From an uncultured Caryophanales bacterium (lineage in GTDB: Bacteria > Bacillota_I > Bacilli_A > RFN20 > CAG-826): a DNA stretch of 5,630 nucleotides. The notes under the pieces are model-generated. The model was not told the DNA's origin and searched no databases. It saw only the letters and a list, made by a program, of their open reading frames with translations. The position numbers and the translations under genes were made by a program. Below are positions 1-5,629 of this stretch, in pieces (within the stretch, counting starts at the first letter, position 1; each line of letters opens with the position of its first letter). The stretch lies in contig CALAWM010000069.1 of the NCBI GenBank assembly GCA_937895315.1, positions 1-5,630 of the forward strand, read 5' to 3'.

Positions 1-128
1 GATAAAACGGTGGCGAAAATAAGAAGAATTACAAGATCCTTCTTACTTTTTAAAATAACTTTAAATATTTGTGCCCAAACATTAAACGTTACTTTTTTAA
101 TCGCTTGTTCTTCGTGAAATTGTTCCAT
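1..128 (-). CDS. ABC exporter half-transporter, N-terminal fragment (probable partner subunit; continues past left edge)
   Basis: Only the first 42 codons are present. The frame opens at ATG 128-126 one base after the TAA stop of the upstream ABC gene and stays open to the window edge. The visible peptide starts MEQFHEEQAIKK, a charged cytosolic leader, and ends in a hydrophobic run (LVILLIFATVL) that looks like the start of the first membrane helix. A GGAGG ribosome site lies at 141-145 inside the end of the upstream gene, with a rather long 12-base spacer; no other in-frame start fits. Heterodimeric ABC exporters of the BmrC/BmrD type are usually encoded as adjacent pairs with the degenerate subunit first. 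Because the preceding gene is that type, this should be the catalytic partner with a normal Walker B glutamate. That identity is inferred from position and the leader/helix pattern; no ATPase motif is in view. Confidence 0.7.
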   Translation of the reverse strand, partial: MEQFHEEQAIKKVTFNVWAQIFKVILKSKKDLVILLIFATVL

Positions 129-129
129 C

Positions 130-1965
130 TTACTTACTTTCCTCCGCGACTAACTTTAAAAATTCCGCTTCTAAGTTTCCTTGAATATCCCACAATGTTT
201 GGTAAAGACCGCCGGCGGTTGCTAATGTTTCATGGACGCCAATTGCTTCAATCGTATGGTTATTAACGACAATGATTTTATCGGCTTCTTTAGCGGTGGT
301 AATGCGGTGGGTAATAATAATATTTGTCGATTTATGTTCTTTTTGATTTAGTGCTCGGCGAATTAAGACATCGGTTCGATTATCAACTGCGCTTAACGCA
401 TCATCAAAAATTAAGATTGGTTTATCGCTAACGAGGACCCGGGCAATCGCCACCCGTTGTTTTTGTCCGCCCGAAAGCGTCGTGCCGCGTTCGCCTACCA
501 TCGTGTCAAAGCCTTTATCAAAGTTTCGAATGTCAGAAGCAATGGTGGCAATTTCACTGGCGTTTTGAATTGAATCCATTGACGCCCGGCGTTGGGTAAT
601 TGCAATATTATCTTTAATCGAACGGGAATATAAGAAAGGATTTTGTAAAACCGTGCCCATATTTTTCCGTAAGTGATGTTTTTCATATTCGCGGAGTTCA
701 ATATCATCAATCGTAATTGAGCCTTCATATTCATACATCCGCATTAATAAATTAATGATTGTTGTTTTACCGCTTCCGGTCCGTCCCACAAAAGCGACCG
801 TTTCGCCTTTTTCAATCGTGAAGTTTAATTTTTCAAGGGCATAATCATTCATCCCGGGGAATTTAAAGGACACATCTTTAAAGACGATTTTGCCGTTAAT
901 TTCCGGTTTAAGCGTTCCATTAACAACAAATTCACTTTCTTCTTTTAAGATTTCATTTATCCGGTTATTGGCAACATTTGCCATTGAATAATCATTAATT
1001 AACCGTCCTAAACCGCGGATTGGCCAAATTAAGAGTCCGACAAGCATTAAAGCCGCGGCGGCGTCGCCAATATCGACTAAACCTTCACGCGCAAGATAAA
1101 TACTAACGAGGGTAATAACTAAATATTGACTTAAGGCGACAAAGTCCATTGCCCCCCAATATGCGCCGACCATCTTATTGGTTTTAATGGAAGCATCGCG
1201 GTGCGCTTTATTTTTTACTTCTAATTTATCGATTTCATATTGTTCATTGGCAAAGGCTTTAACAATCTTGGTGTTATGGACATTTTCTTGAATGACGGTC
1301 ATAATTTCCGCTTCTTTATTTTCAATGTCTTCATAGCGTTTCCGAACATTTTTAAAGTAAAAGAATGAACTAATGGCATATAAAGGAATCGTCCCTAAAG
1401 CGATAAACATTAAGGTTGGACTTAAAAAATACATTTGATATGCCCCGCTCATGAGCGTGAATAAAAGCCCAACTGCGTCCATAAAGCGGACAATGACGAA
1501 GCCTGAAGTCGTTTCAACGTCACTTGTTACTCTTTGAATTAAATCCCCGGTATCACTATTATTATGATAGTGGTAACTTAACGATTGGACGTGATCAAAA
1601 AGTTTGACTCGTAATTCTAAGGCAACTTTTTCTTGGACATAACCTTGTAAAGTTCTTTCAACAATCATCGTTGCGAAGCGGATTAATTGCCAACTAATAA
1701 AGGCAATCGCCACAAAAAGCACGACTTGGAATAAATCCTTTCCGCTTGCAAAAAAATCAAGTAAGGGCTGTGGTAAATTAACGCCCGTTACATTGCCGCC
1801 CGATTCAAAGTGTTTTAAGATATACTGCGTAAACAAGGGGACAAAAGAATATGTAACTCGGTGAAAAATAACTAAAAGCGTAATAAAGAAAATACCAAGA
1901 CCGTGGCCTTTATAAAGGGCGAAGAGTGATCGGCGATATGCTTTTTTTATTTCTTTTTGCTCCAT
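130..1965 (-). CDS. Heterodimeric ABC exporter subunit with degenerate Walker B (BmrC/YheI-like), TMD-NBD fusion
   Basis: A complete half-transporter, about 611 residues, in the inner or sole cell membrane; substrate unknown, multidrug, lipid or peptide export being usual for the class. Numbering below counts from an upstream ATG at 1974. The membrane domain (about 20-325) has several hydrophobic helices (e.g. 25-50, 82-105, 160-205, 280-320). The ATPase domain (about 360-590) has Walker A GRTGSGKT at 397-404, Q-loop Gln444, signature LSGGQ at 500-504, Walker B LIFDD at 521-525, the D-loop SAVD and switch His556. The residue after the Walker B aspartate is Asp525 instead of the catalytic Glu, as in the BmrC/TM287 type of subunit; such proteins pair with a Glu-bearing partner, here probably the next gene. 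Start: ATG 1965-1963 (fourth codon of the long frame) has AGGA at 1974-1977 with an 8-base spacer, whereas ATG 1974 has none usable, so 1965 is preferred. Exporter class is secure; substrate is not. Confidence 0.93.
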   Translation of the reverse strand: MEQKEIKKAYRRSLFALYKGHGLGIFFITLLVIFHRVTYSFVPLFTQYILKHFESGGNVTGVNLPQPLLDFFASGKDLFQVVLFVAIAFISWQLIRFATMIVERTLQGYVQEKVALELRVKLFDHVQSLSYHYHNNSDTGDLIQRVTSDVETTSGFVIVRFMDAVGLLFTLMSGAYQMYFLSPTLMFIALGTIPLYAISSFFYFKNVRKRYEDIENKEAEIMTVIQENVHNTKIVKAFANEQYEIDKLEVKNKAHRDASIKTNKMVGAYWGAMDFVALSQYLVITLVSIYLAREGLVDIGDAAAALMLVGLLIWPIRGLGRLINDYSMANVANNRINEILKEESEFVVNGTLKPEINGKIVFKDVSFKFPGMNDYALEKLNFTIEKGETVAFVGRTGSGKTTIINLLMRMYEYEGSITIDDIELREYEKHHLRKNMGTVLQNPFLYSRSIKDNIAITQRRASMDSIQNASEIATIASDIRNFDKGFDTMVGERGTTLSGGQKQRVAIARVLVSDKPILIFDDALSAVDNRTDVLIRRALNQKEHKSTNIIITHRITTAKEADKIIVVNNHTIEAIGVHETLATAGGLYQTLWDIQGNLEAEFLKLVAEESK

Positions 1966-1973
1966 GTTTTTCA

Positions 1974-1977
1974 TCCT
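1974..1977 (-). promoter_or_regulatory. Ribosome binding site deciding the ABC start
   Basis: On the minus strand the sequence reads TTAGGATGAAAAACATG. The AGGA core lies 8 bases before the second ATG (1965-1963). It touches and overlaps the first ATG (1974-1972) and so cannot serve it. The predicted transcript start near 1983 would also leave only about 9 leader bases before the first ATG. Confidence 0.6.
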
Positions 1978-1989
1978 AACTAGTTATTA

Positions 1990-2018
1990 ATTATAGTCCA
2001 CAATTAAAGATTTGTCTT
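1990..2018 (-). promoter_or_regulatory. Sigma-A-type promoter of the left ABC operon
   Basis: Read on the minus strand, a perfect -10 TATAAT (1990-1995) is preceded, after exactly 17 bases, by AAGACA (2013-2018), which matches the TTGACA -35 consensus at four of six positions. The predicted transcript start is near 1983, giving a leader of about 18 bases before the preferred ATG at 1965. The promoter faces the two ABC genes, and the -35 overlaps an 18-base palindrome, so it is probably repressible. Confidence 0.7.
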
Positions 2019-2034
2019 AACTTATATAAGTTAA
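2017..2034. promoter_or_regulatory. 18-base perfect palindrome overlapping the -35: putative repressor operator
   Basis: TTAACTTATATAAGTTAA is identical on both strands with no central spacer. It overlaps two bases of the -35 box and extends upstream of the ABC operon promoter. Size and symmetry resemble operators of small dimeric winged-helix repressors such as the MarR family, which commonly control multidrug exporter operons. No regulator gene lies in the window, so the binding protein is unknown. It is all A/T apart from one C and one G and has no loop, so it is a poor RNA hairpin candidate. Confidence 0.5.
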
Positions 2035-2065
2035 TAAGCGCTTTTTTATATATTTAGGAAAAATG

Positions 2066-2083
2066 TACTTTTCACCAAAAGTA
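2066..2083 (-). terminator. Weak intrinsic terminator candidate after the pentose phosphate unit
   Basis: Starting one base after the hydrolase stop codon, the minus strand reads TACTTTT-GGTG-AAAAGTA, a 7-base perfect stem with a 4-base loop, followed by CATTTTT. Position and the short T run suit a terminator. The stem has only one G/C pair, so it would be weak and read-through into the ABC operon is possible. Confidence 0.4.
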
Positions 2084-2084
2084 T

Positions 2085-2708
2085 TTATTCTTTAATTAAT
2101 ACGACACTTAAGGGTAAGGCGTCGACGTCATCAAGTTTTAAGGGAAGGGCAATCATTTTATAGGTTCCTTCACTAACTTCTTTAAGTCGTAATCCTTCGA
2201 TAATAAAGATTCCTTGCGCCATAAGTGCTTTATGACTTGGGTGACCAGTTTGCTCTCTTTCAATCCCGAGCGCATCAATTCCCACCCCACTTATTTTTAA
2301 ATCGGCTAAATAAGTTGCGGCGTCTTTATCTAAATAGACAAAATCAAAGATAAAGGCATCAATATCACTATTACGCGTTTTGAATAATAAGAAATCATTT
2401 TCTTTAATATCATGCAATTTCAAGTTATTTACGCCAATTTTGCTCGATAAATGGGTGAAATCAAGTACTTTCACTTCGCGGATAAAAGTTGTTATATCAA
2501 AATCTTTACTCGTTTTCCCGTCTTTATAAATGTGCCGCGGAAAATCAACATGCGTCCCGGTATGAACATTTAAGGTCACGAGGGTTTCATTCGTTGAATC
2601 GCCCATTTCTTGACTCGCGGCTAATTCAAAAATTGGTTTTTTACTTTCTTTATTTTTATAGACTTGCATTTCTTCATTAATGAGCATTGTTACATCATAC
2701 TTAATCAT
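2085..2708 (-). CDS. Cyclase-family (kynurenine formamidase-like) metal-dependent hydrolase
   Basis: A 207-residue cytosolic protein, the usual length for the PF04199 cyclase family, which includes bacterial kynurenine formamidase and isatin hydrolase. The hallmark metal motif HxGTHxDxPxH is intact at residues 49-59 (His49, His53, Asp55, His59). The C-terminal half has the second family block, with GHPSHKALM around 155-163 (His159) and IIEGL around 169-173 (Glu171), the likely remaining ligands. It is the third gene of a unit with 6-phosphogluconate and glucose-6-phosphate dehydrogenases. Its ATG at 2708-2706 lies inside the last codons of the G6PD gene (8-base overlap) behind a strong GGGAGG site (2714-2719, 5-base spacer). 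A longer in-frame opening to 2834 only overlaps the G6PD end and lacks family homology. No tryptophan-catabolism gene is nearby, so a kynurenine role is doubtful. Metal-hydrolase fold is well supported; substrate is unknown. The pathway gap suggests lactone hydrolysis. Confidence 0.9.
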   Translation of the reverse strand: MIKYDVTMLINEEMQVYKNKESKKPIFELAASQEMGDSTNETLVTLNVHTGTHVDFPRHIYKDGKTSKDFDITTFIREVKVLDFTHLSSKIGVNNLKLHDIKENDFLLFKTRNSDIDAFIFDFVYLDKDAATYLADLKISGVGIDALGIEREQTGHPSHKALMAQGIFIIEGLRLKEVSEGTYKMIALPLKLDDVDALPLSVVLIKE

Positions 2709-4044
2709 TATTACCTCCCATATCAAACCCTGGTTCATAAATAAAATAACGGGGTTTTTCATCACGAATTTGACATATAATATCCCATGCTTTCGCAATT
2801 TCATTAAAACTTGGGAATAACGTTTTTCGGCCATGAATCATCTCGGTGAATAATGCACTATATGCTTCTTTAATTGCTCCCGGGAAATTACAAGAGAAAC
2901 AGTGCTCTAATTTCGTAGGTACTACTTCACTTGTATGGAGTTTGGCTAGTGAATTAAGTTCTAAAGTAATCCGTGATTCCGGGGCAATTTCAATAATTAA
3001 GCGATTGGGGCGACTCCCGGCGAATAAATGACTCCCCGGCGCATCTTTAAAGATTACTTCAATATAAGCTTCTTTCCGGGCTAGTTTTTTGCCGGTTATT
3101 AAATAAATGGGAATACCATTATATTTTGGTGTTTGCACTTCAACCCGTAAAAAGGCGAGGGTCGATATTAAGGAATCAGGATCCACTCCTAATTCATTTC
3201 GATAACCTTTATATTGGCCAAGAAGCGATTCGCTCGCGATATATTTTACTTTTTCTAAGGCGGCAATTTTGGCGTTTTGGATGTCTTCACTTGCTAATGA
3301 ATGCGGGATATCCATGACAAGAAGGGCAAGAATTTGTAAAAGATGACTTTGCACCATGTCATTTAAGACTCCAACTTCATCGTAATATGCTCCCCGGTTT
3401 AAGATGCCGTCTTTTTCGCTAACCACAATTTTAATTTCCCTAATATGTTCGTTATTCCAAATCGCATGAATAAAAGTGTTAGAAAACCGGAGATCAATAA
3501 TATTTTGAATCATTTCTTTACCTAAATAATGATCAACCCGATATATTTGCGCTGGCGAAAACTTCTCTTCAAGGAAGGCATTAATAAAGCGGGCATCTTC
3601 GAAGGTATGACCAAACGGTTTTTCAAAGGCGATGATCGAATTTAAGTCACCTTTGGTTACTAATTTTGTATCTAATAAATTACTAGCAATATCTAAAAAT
3701 AAATCAGGACCGACCGCCAGATAGAAAATCTTTCGTACACTTTGTTTCCCGCTTGATAAGGCACTAAAAAGCGTCTTTAAATTTTCATAAGTATTTGGTT
3801 TTAAAGCATCAACTTGAGTGTAGACTAAATAGGGACGAAGTGTATTTATATCACCACTAAAAGCGTTACTCTCACTAACAAAAGATAAATATTCTTCACT
3901 CGTAAAAGCACGCCGTCCAACAGCGACAATTGTTAAACTTTCATAATCTTTTTGCGTTTTGATTAAAGTTTCTAAAGCCGGCAAAAGTTTTCGTAAAGTT
4001 AAGTCGCCAGTTGCCCCAAATATCGTAATAATTAATTTATTCAT
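2701..4044 (-). CDS. zwf: Glucose-6-phosphate 1-dehydrogenase (divergent, short form)
   Basis: Cytosolic enzyme of the oxidative pentose phosphate pathway: glucose 6-phosphate + NAD(P)+ to 6-phosphogluconolactone. At 447 residues it is shorter than the usual 480-500. Visible motifs are Rossmann GATGDL (10-15), Arg44-Arg45 after the second strand (favouring NADP), EKPFG (141-145), the substrate/catalytic motif RVDHYLGKE (169-177, catalytic His172), RGAYYDEVGVLNDMVQSH (217-234, second His234) and GQYKG (276-280). The spacing of 62 between the two histidines is that of known G6PDs. Divergent points are the C-terminal motif YLITGKK (314-320), normally YLRTGKR, and a shortened C-terminal half. The start at 4044-4042 puts the Rossmann strand right at the N terminus; an earlier ATG at 4077 would add 11 unlikely residues. 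It overlaps the preceding gene by 8 bases with no visible Shine-Dalgarno, suggesting translation by re-initiation. Confidence 0.95.
   Translation of the reverse strand: MNKLIITIFGATGDLTLRKLLPALETLIKTQKDYESLTIVAVGRRAFTSEEYLSFVSESNAFSGDINTLRPYLVYTQVDALKPNTYENLKTLFSALSSGKQSVRKIFYLAVGPDLFLDIASNLLDTKLVTKGDLNSIIAFEKPFGHTFEDARFINAFLEEKFSPAQIYRVDHYLGKEMIQNIIDLRFSNTFIHAIWNNEHIREIKIVVSEKDGILNRGAYYDEVGVLNDMVQSHLLQILALLVMDIPHSLASEDIQNAKIAALEKVKYIASESLLGQYKGYRNELGVDPDSLISTLAFLRVEVQTPKYNGIPIYLITGKKLARKEAYIEVIFKDAPGSHLFAGSRPNRLIIEIAPESRITLELNSLAKLHTSEVVPTKLEHCFSCNFPGAIKEAYSALFTEMIHGRKTLFPSFNEIAKAWDIICQIRDEKPRYFIYEPGFDMGGNND
2714..2719 (-). promoter_or_regulatory. Strong ribosome binding site of the cyclase-family hydrolase
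   Basis: GGGAGG on the minus strand, inside the last codons of the G6PD gene, lies 5 bases before ATG 2708-2706. It fixes that start rather than upstream in-frame ATGs in the 2709-2834 extension. Confidence 0.75.
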
Positions 4045-4939
4045 CTTTTTTATATAAAGCGTGCCCGCCAAATTCATTACGCATGGCGGCGACTACTTTC
4101 TCACTAAATTTTTCGTCATCTTTTGATTTATAACGGGCAAATAAGGCTTGGGTTATAACTGGGATTGCAACTTTATTTTTTAAAGCTTCTTCGACCATCC
4201 ACATCCCTTCACCACTATCATCGACCCGTCCTTCTAAATCACTTAAGGTCGGGCTTTTCTTTAAGGCGTCACTAATATTTTTGATAAGTAACGATTCAAT
4301 AATTGACCCGTGATTCCATAAGGCGGCAATAGCGGCATAATCTAATTCAAAGTCACTTGCTTTTAGAAAGCCAAATCCTTCGCCAATTGCTTGCATCATC
4401 CCGTATTCTATTCCGTTATGAACCATTTTCACAAAGTGACCACTTCCAGGTTTACCAACATGTAAGTAACCATCTTTAGCGGCAATATCTTTAAAGACTC
4501 CTTCCATGACTTTGATGACTCGCGTTTCTCCGCCCGCCATCAAATTAGCACCATAGCGTGCTCCGTGTTGACCGCCACTAGTTCCTAAATCAATAAAATC
4601 AATGCCGAATTCTTTAAGCATTTCATAATGTTCAATTGAGCGGTTGAAATTCGAATTGCCGCCATCAATTACAATATCACCTCTTTTTAAAAGGGGAATT
4701 AGTTCTTTAATCAAACTTGTCACAATTTGATTAGGCACTAAAAGCCAAACGATTAACGGTTTATTTGCTTCGCGTTCTAATAAGGCGTGGTAATTATCAA
4801 AAACATTAATGCCGGCCTTTTTGGCATTTTCTCTTGAACTAATACTTGGGGCATAACCACGAACTTCATGCCCTTTTTCTTGCATATTTAAGGCGATATT
4901 TAAGCCCATTTTCCCTAGACCAATTAAATTAATCCGCAT
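4037..4939 (-). CDS. gnd: 6-phosphogluconate dehydrogenase, decarboxylating, short (about 300-residue) type
   Basis: Cytosolic oxidative pentose phosphate enzyme: 6-phosphogluconate + NAD(P)+ to ribulose 5-phosphate + CO2. The 300-residue length matches the short bacterial subfamily, not the 470-residue NADP form. Motifs in order are dinucleotide-binding GLGKMG (7-12), VIDGGNSNF (90-98), GTSGGxxGA (119-127), LMAGG (133-137), GSGHFVKMVHNGIEYGMMQ (165-183, with catalytic Lys171 and Glu178), DSGEG (241-245) and C-terminal AMRNEFGGHA. Two oddities: the second-strand end reads GYAPS, with Ala30 where NAD-type members usually carry Asp, and GEGMWMV (243-249) replaces the common GEGRWTV. The start at 4939-4937 is behind AGGAGG (4948-4953, 8-base spacer). 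It is the first gene of the three-gene unit and ends 8 bases into the G6PD gene. Function is secure; cofactor preference is open. Confidence 0.95.
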   Translation of the reverse strand: MRINLIGLGKMGLNIALNMQEKGHEVRGYAPSISSRENAKKAGINVFDNYHALLEREANKPLIVWLLVPNQIVTSLIKELIPLLKRGDIVIDGGNSNFNRSIEHYEMLKEFGIDFIDLGTSGGQHGARYGANLMAGGETRVIKVMEGVFKDIAAKDGYLHVGKPGSGHFVKMVHNGIEYGMMQAIGEGFGFLKASDFELDYAAIAALWNHGSIIESLLIKNISDALKKSPTLSDLEGRVDDSGEGMWMVEEALKNKVAIPVITQALFARYKSKDDEKFSEKVVAAMRNEFGGHALYKKDE

Positions 4940-4946
4940 AACAAAA

Positions 4947-4984
4947 ACCTCCTGGTATATCGTCTTAATTATAACTTAGGAGGT
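4947..4984 (-). promoter_or_regulatory. Shine-Dalgarno of gnd with an upstream 7-base anti-Shine-Dalgarno
   Basis: The minus strand carries the ribosome site AGGAGGT (4947-4953; ATG at 4939 after AGGAGG and 8 bases) and, 24 bases upstream, its exact reverse complement ACCTCCT (4978-4984). In RNA these arms could form a G/C-rich 7-base stem. The putative -10 box (4968-4973) lies between the arms, so only transcripts entering from the upstream ABC gene would contain both. The pairing is seen in the sequence; the regulatory role is inference. Confidence 0.45.
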
Positions 4985-4998
4985 CGTAAATTAAACAA
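4968..4998 (-). promoter_or_regulatory. Probable promoter of the gnd-zwf-hydrolase unit
   Basis: A perfect TATAAT on the minus strand at 4968-4973 would start transcription near 4961, giving a leader of about 22 bases. The best -35 candidate is TTGTTT (4993-4998), only three of six consensus bases at a long 19-base spacing, and no TG extension precedes the -10. The promoter is plausible from the -10 and its position but would need help from an activator or be moderate in strength. Confidence 0.5.
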
Positions 4999-5011
4999 GG
5001 AACGCATAACT

Positions 5012-5028
5012 AACCTTTTATAAAGGTT
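5012..5028 (-). terminator. Hairpin after the right-edge ABC gene, doubtful terminator
   Basis: Directly downstream of the TAG stop the minus strand reads AACCTTT-ATA-AAAGGTT, a perfect 7-base stem with a 3-base loop. No run of T follows (TAGTTATGCG), so intrinsic termination would be inefficient. It may instead stabilise the 3' end of the mRNA. Confidence 0.3.
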
Positions 5029-5029
5029 T

Positions 5030-5629
5030 CTAAGTCCATTCAAATTGACCAGTATAAAGATGATAATAAACTTTTTGGGTTGAAATTAAATCTTCGTGAC
5101 TGCCCCGTTCAATAATTGCCCCTTTTTCAAGCACTATAATCGCTTTGGCGTTACGAATCGTACTTAAGCGGTGCGCAATGACAAAGACGGTCTTATCTTC
5201 CATGAGTTGGTCCATTGCTTTTTCAATAAGTCTTTCACTTCGAGTATCAATTGAACTCGTCGCTTCATCAAGAATTAAGACCGGAGGTTGTAATATTGCT
5301 GCCCGGGCAATCGCTAAAAGTTGTCGTTCGCCGCTACTAAGGTTTGCCCCATCATCATGAAGTAAAGTGTTGTAACCTTGCGGTAAACGCTCAATGAAAT
5401 AGTCAGCGTTTGCGACTTTCGCAGCGTGTTTTACTTCAACTAGCGTTGCGTAACGGCTAGGATAAGCAATATTTTCAAAAATCGTTCCGCTAAAAAGGTG
5501 GGTATCTTGAATGACCACACTGACACACCGTCTTAAATCATCTTTTTTAATATCTTTAATATCAATGCCGTCGTAAGTGATTTGGCCTTCATCAATTTCA
5601 TAAAAGCGGGTAATTAAGTTAATGATGGT
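5030..5629 (-). CDS. ABC exporter ATPase subunit, C-terminal part (BmrD/YheH-like; 5' end beyond right edge)
   Basis: The last 199 codons of an ABC exporter, cut just after the Walker A lysine/threonine: the visible part begins TIINLITRFYE, the helix that follows GKST/T. Counting from the edge it shows Q-loop VIQDTHLFSGTI (Gln41), signature LSSGE (97-101), Walker B VLILDEATSSID with the catalytic Glu122, and switch His153 in VIAHRLST. A variant signature with an intact Walker B Glu is the pattern of the catalytic subunit in heterodimeric exporters such as BmrD and TM288. The membrane domain and Walker A must lie to the right of the window, probably with a degenerate partner gene upstream. The frame is open through the edge, so an internal GTG at 5518 is not a real start. 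It is followed by the pentose phosphate unit after about 90 bases. Substrate is unknown. Confidence 0.92.
   Translation of the reverse strand, partial: TIINLITRFYEIDEGQITYDGIDIKDIKKDDLRRCVSVVIQDTHLFSGTIFENIAYPSRYATLVEVKHAAKVANADYFIERLPQGYNTLLHDDGANLSSGERQLLAIARAAILQPPVLILDEATSSIDTRSERLIEKAMDQLMEDKTVFVIAHRLSTIRNAKAIIVLEKGAIIERGSHEDLISTQKVYYHLYTGQFEWT

Noticed and set aside
69..266. Plus-strand open frames at 69-266, 2489-2680, 2846-3031, 3126-3317 and 5145-5360, and a minus-strand frame at 495-734
   Set aside because: All are antisense or out-of-frame shadows of genes with clear family motifs, and none has a recognisable product.
2017..2034. The 18-base palindrome as a transcription terminator
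   Set aside because: Almost all A/T, no loop, and no T run follows on the minus strand; its overlap with the -35 favours an operator.
2085..2708. Calling the hydrolase kynB (kynurenine formamidase)
   Set aside because: The fold fits, but no kynurenine-pathway gene is present and the partners are sugar-phosphate enzymes, so the specific symbol is not supported.
2709..2834. N-terminal extension of the hydrolase frame with several ATGs
   Set aside because: It lies wholly within the zwf coding end in another frame, has no cyclase-family sequence, and the GGGAGG site points to ATG 2708.
4045..4077. Earlier G6PD start at 4077
   Set aside because: It adds 11 residues (MNLAGTLYIKK) ahead of the Rossmann strand from inside the conserved end of gnd. 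The ATG at 4044 gives the normal N terminus.
4978..4984. AGGAGGT on the plus strand as a ribosome site for a plus-strand gene
   Set aside because: No start codon with an open frame follows at a suitable distance on the plus strand.
5030..5518. Internal GTG at 5518 as the start of a 162-residue ATPase fragment
   Set aside because: The frame continues open and homologous to the window edge (TIINLITRFYE...), so it is a cut longer gene.
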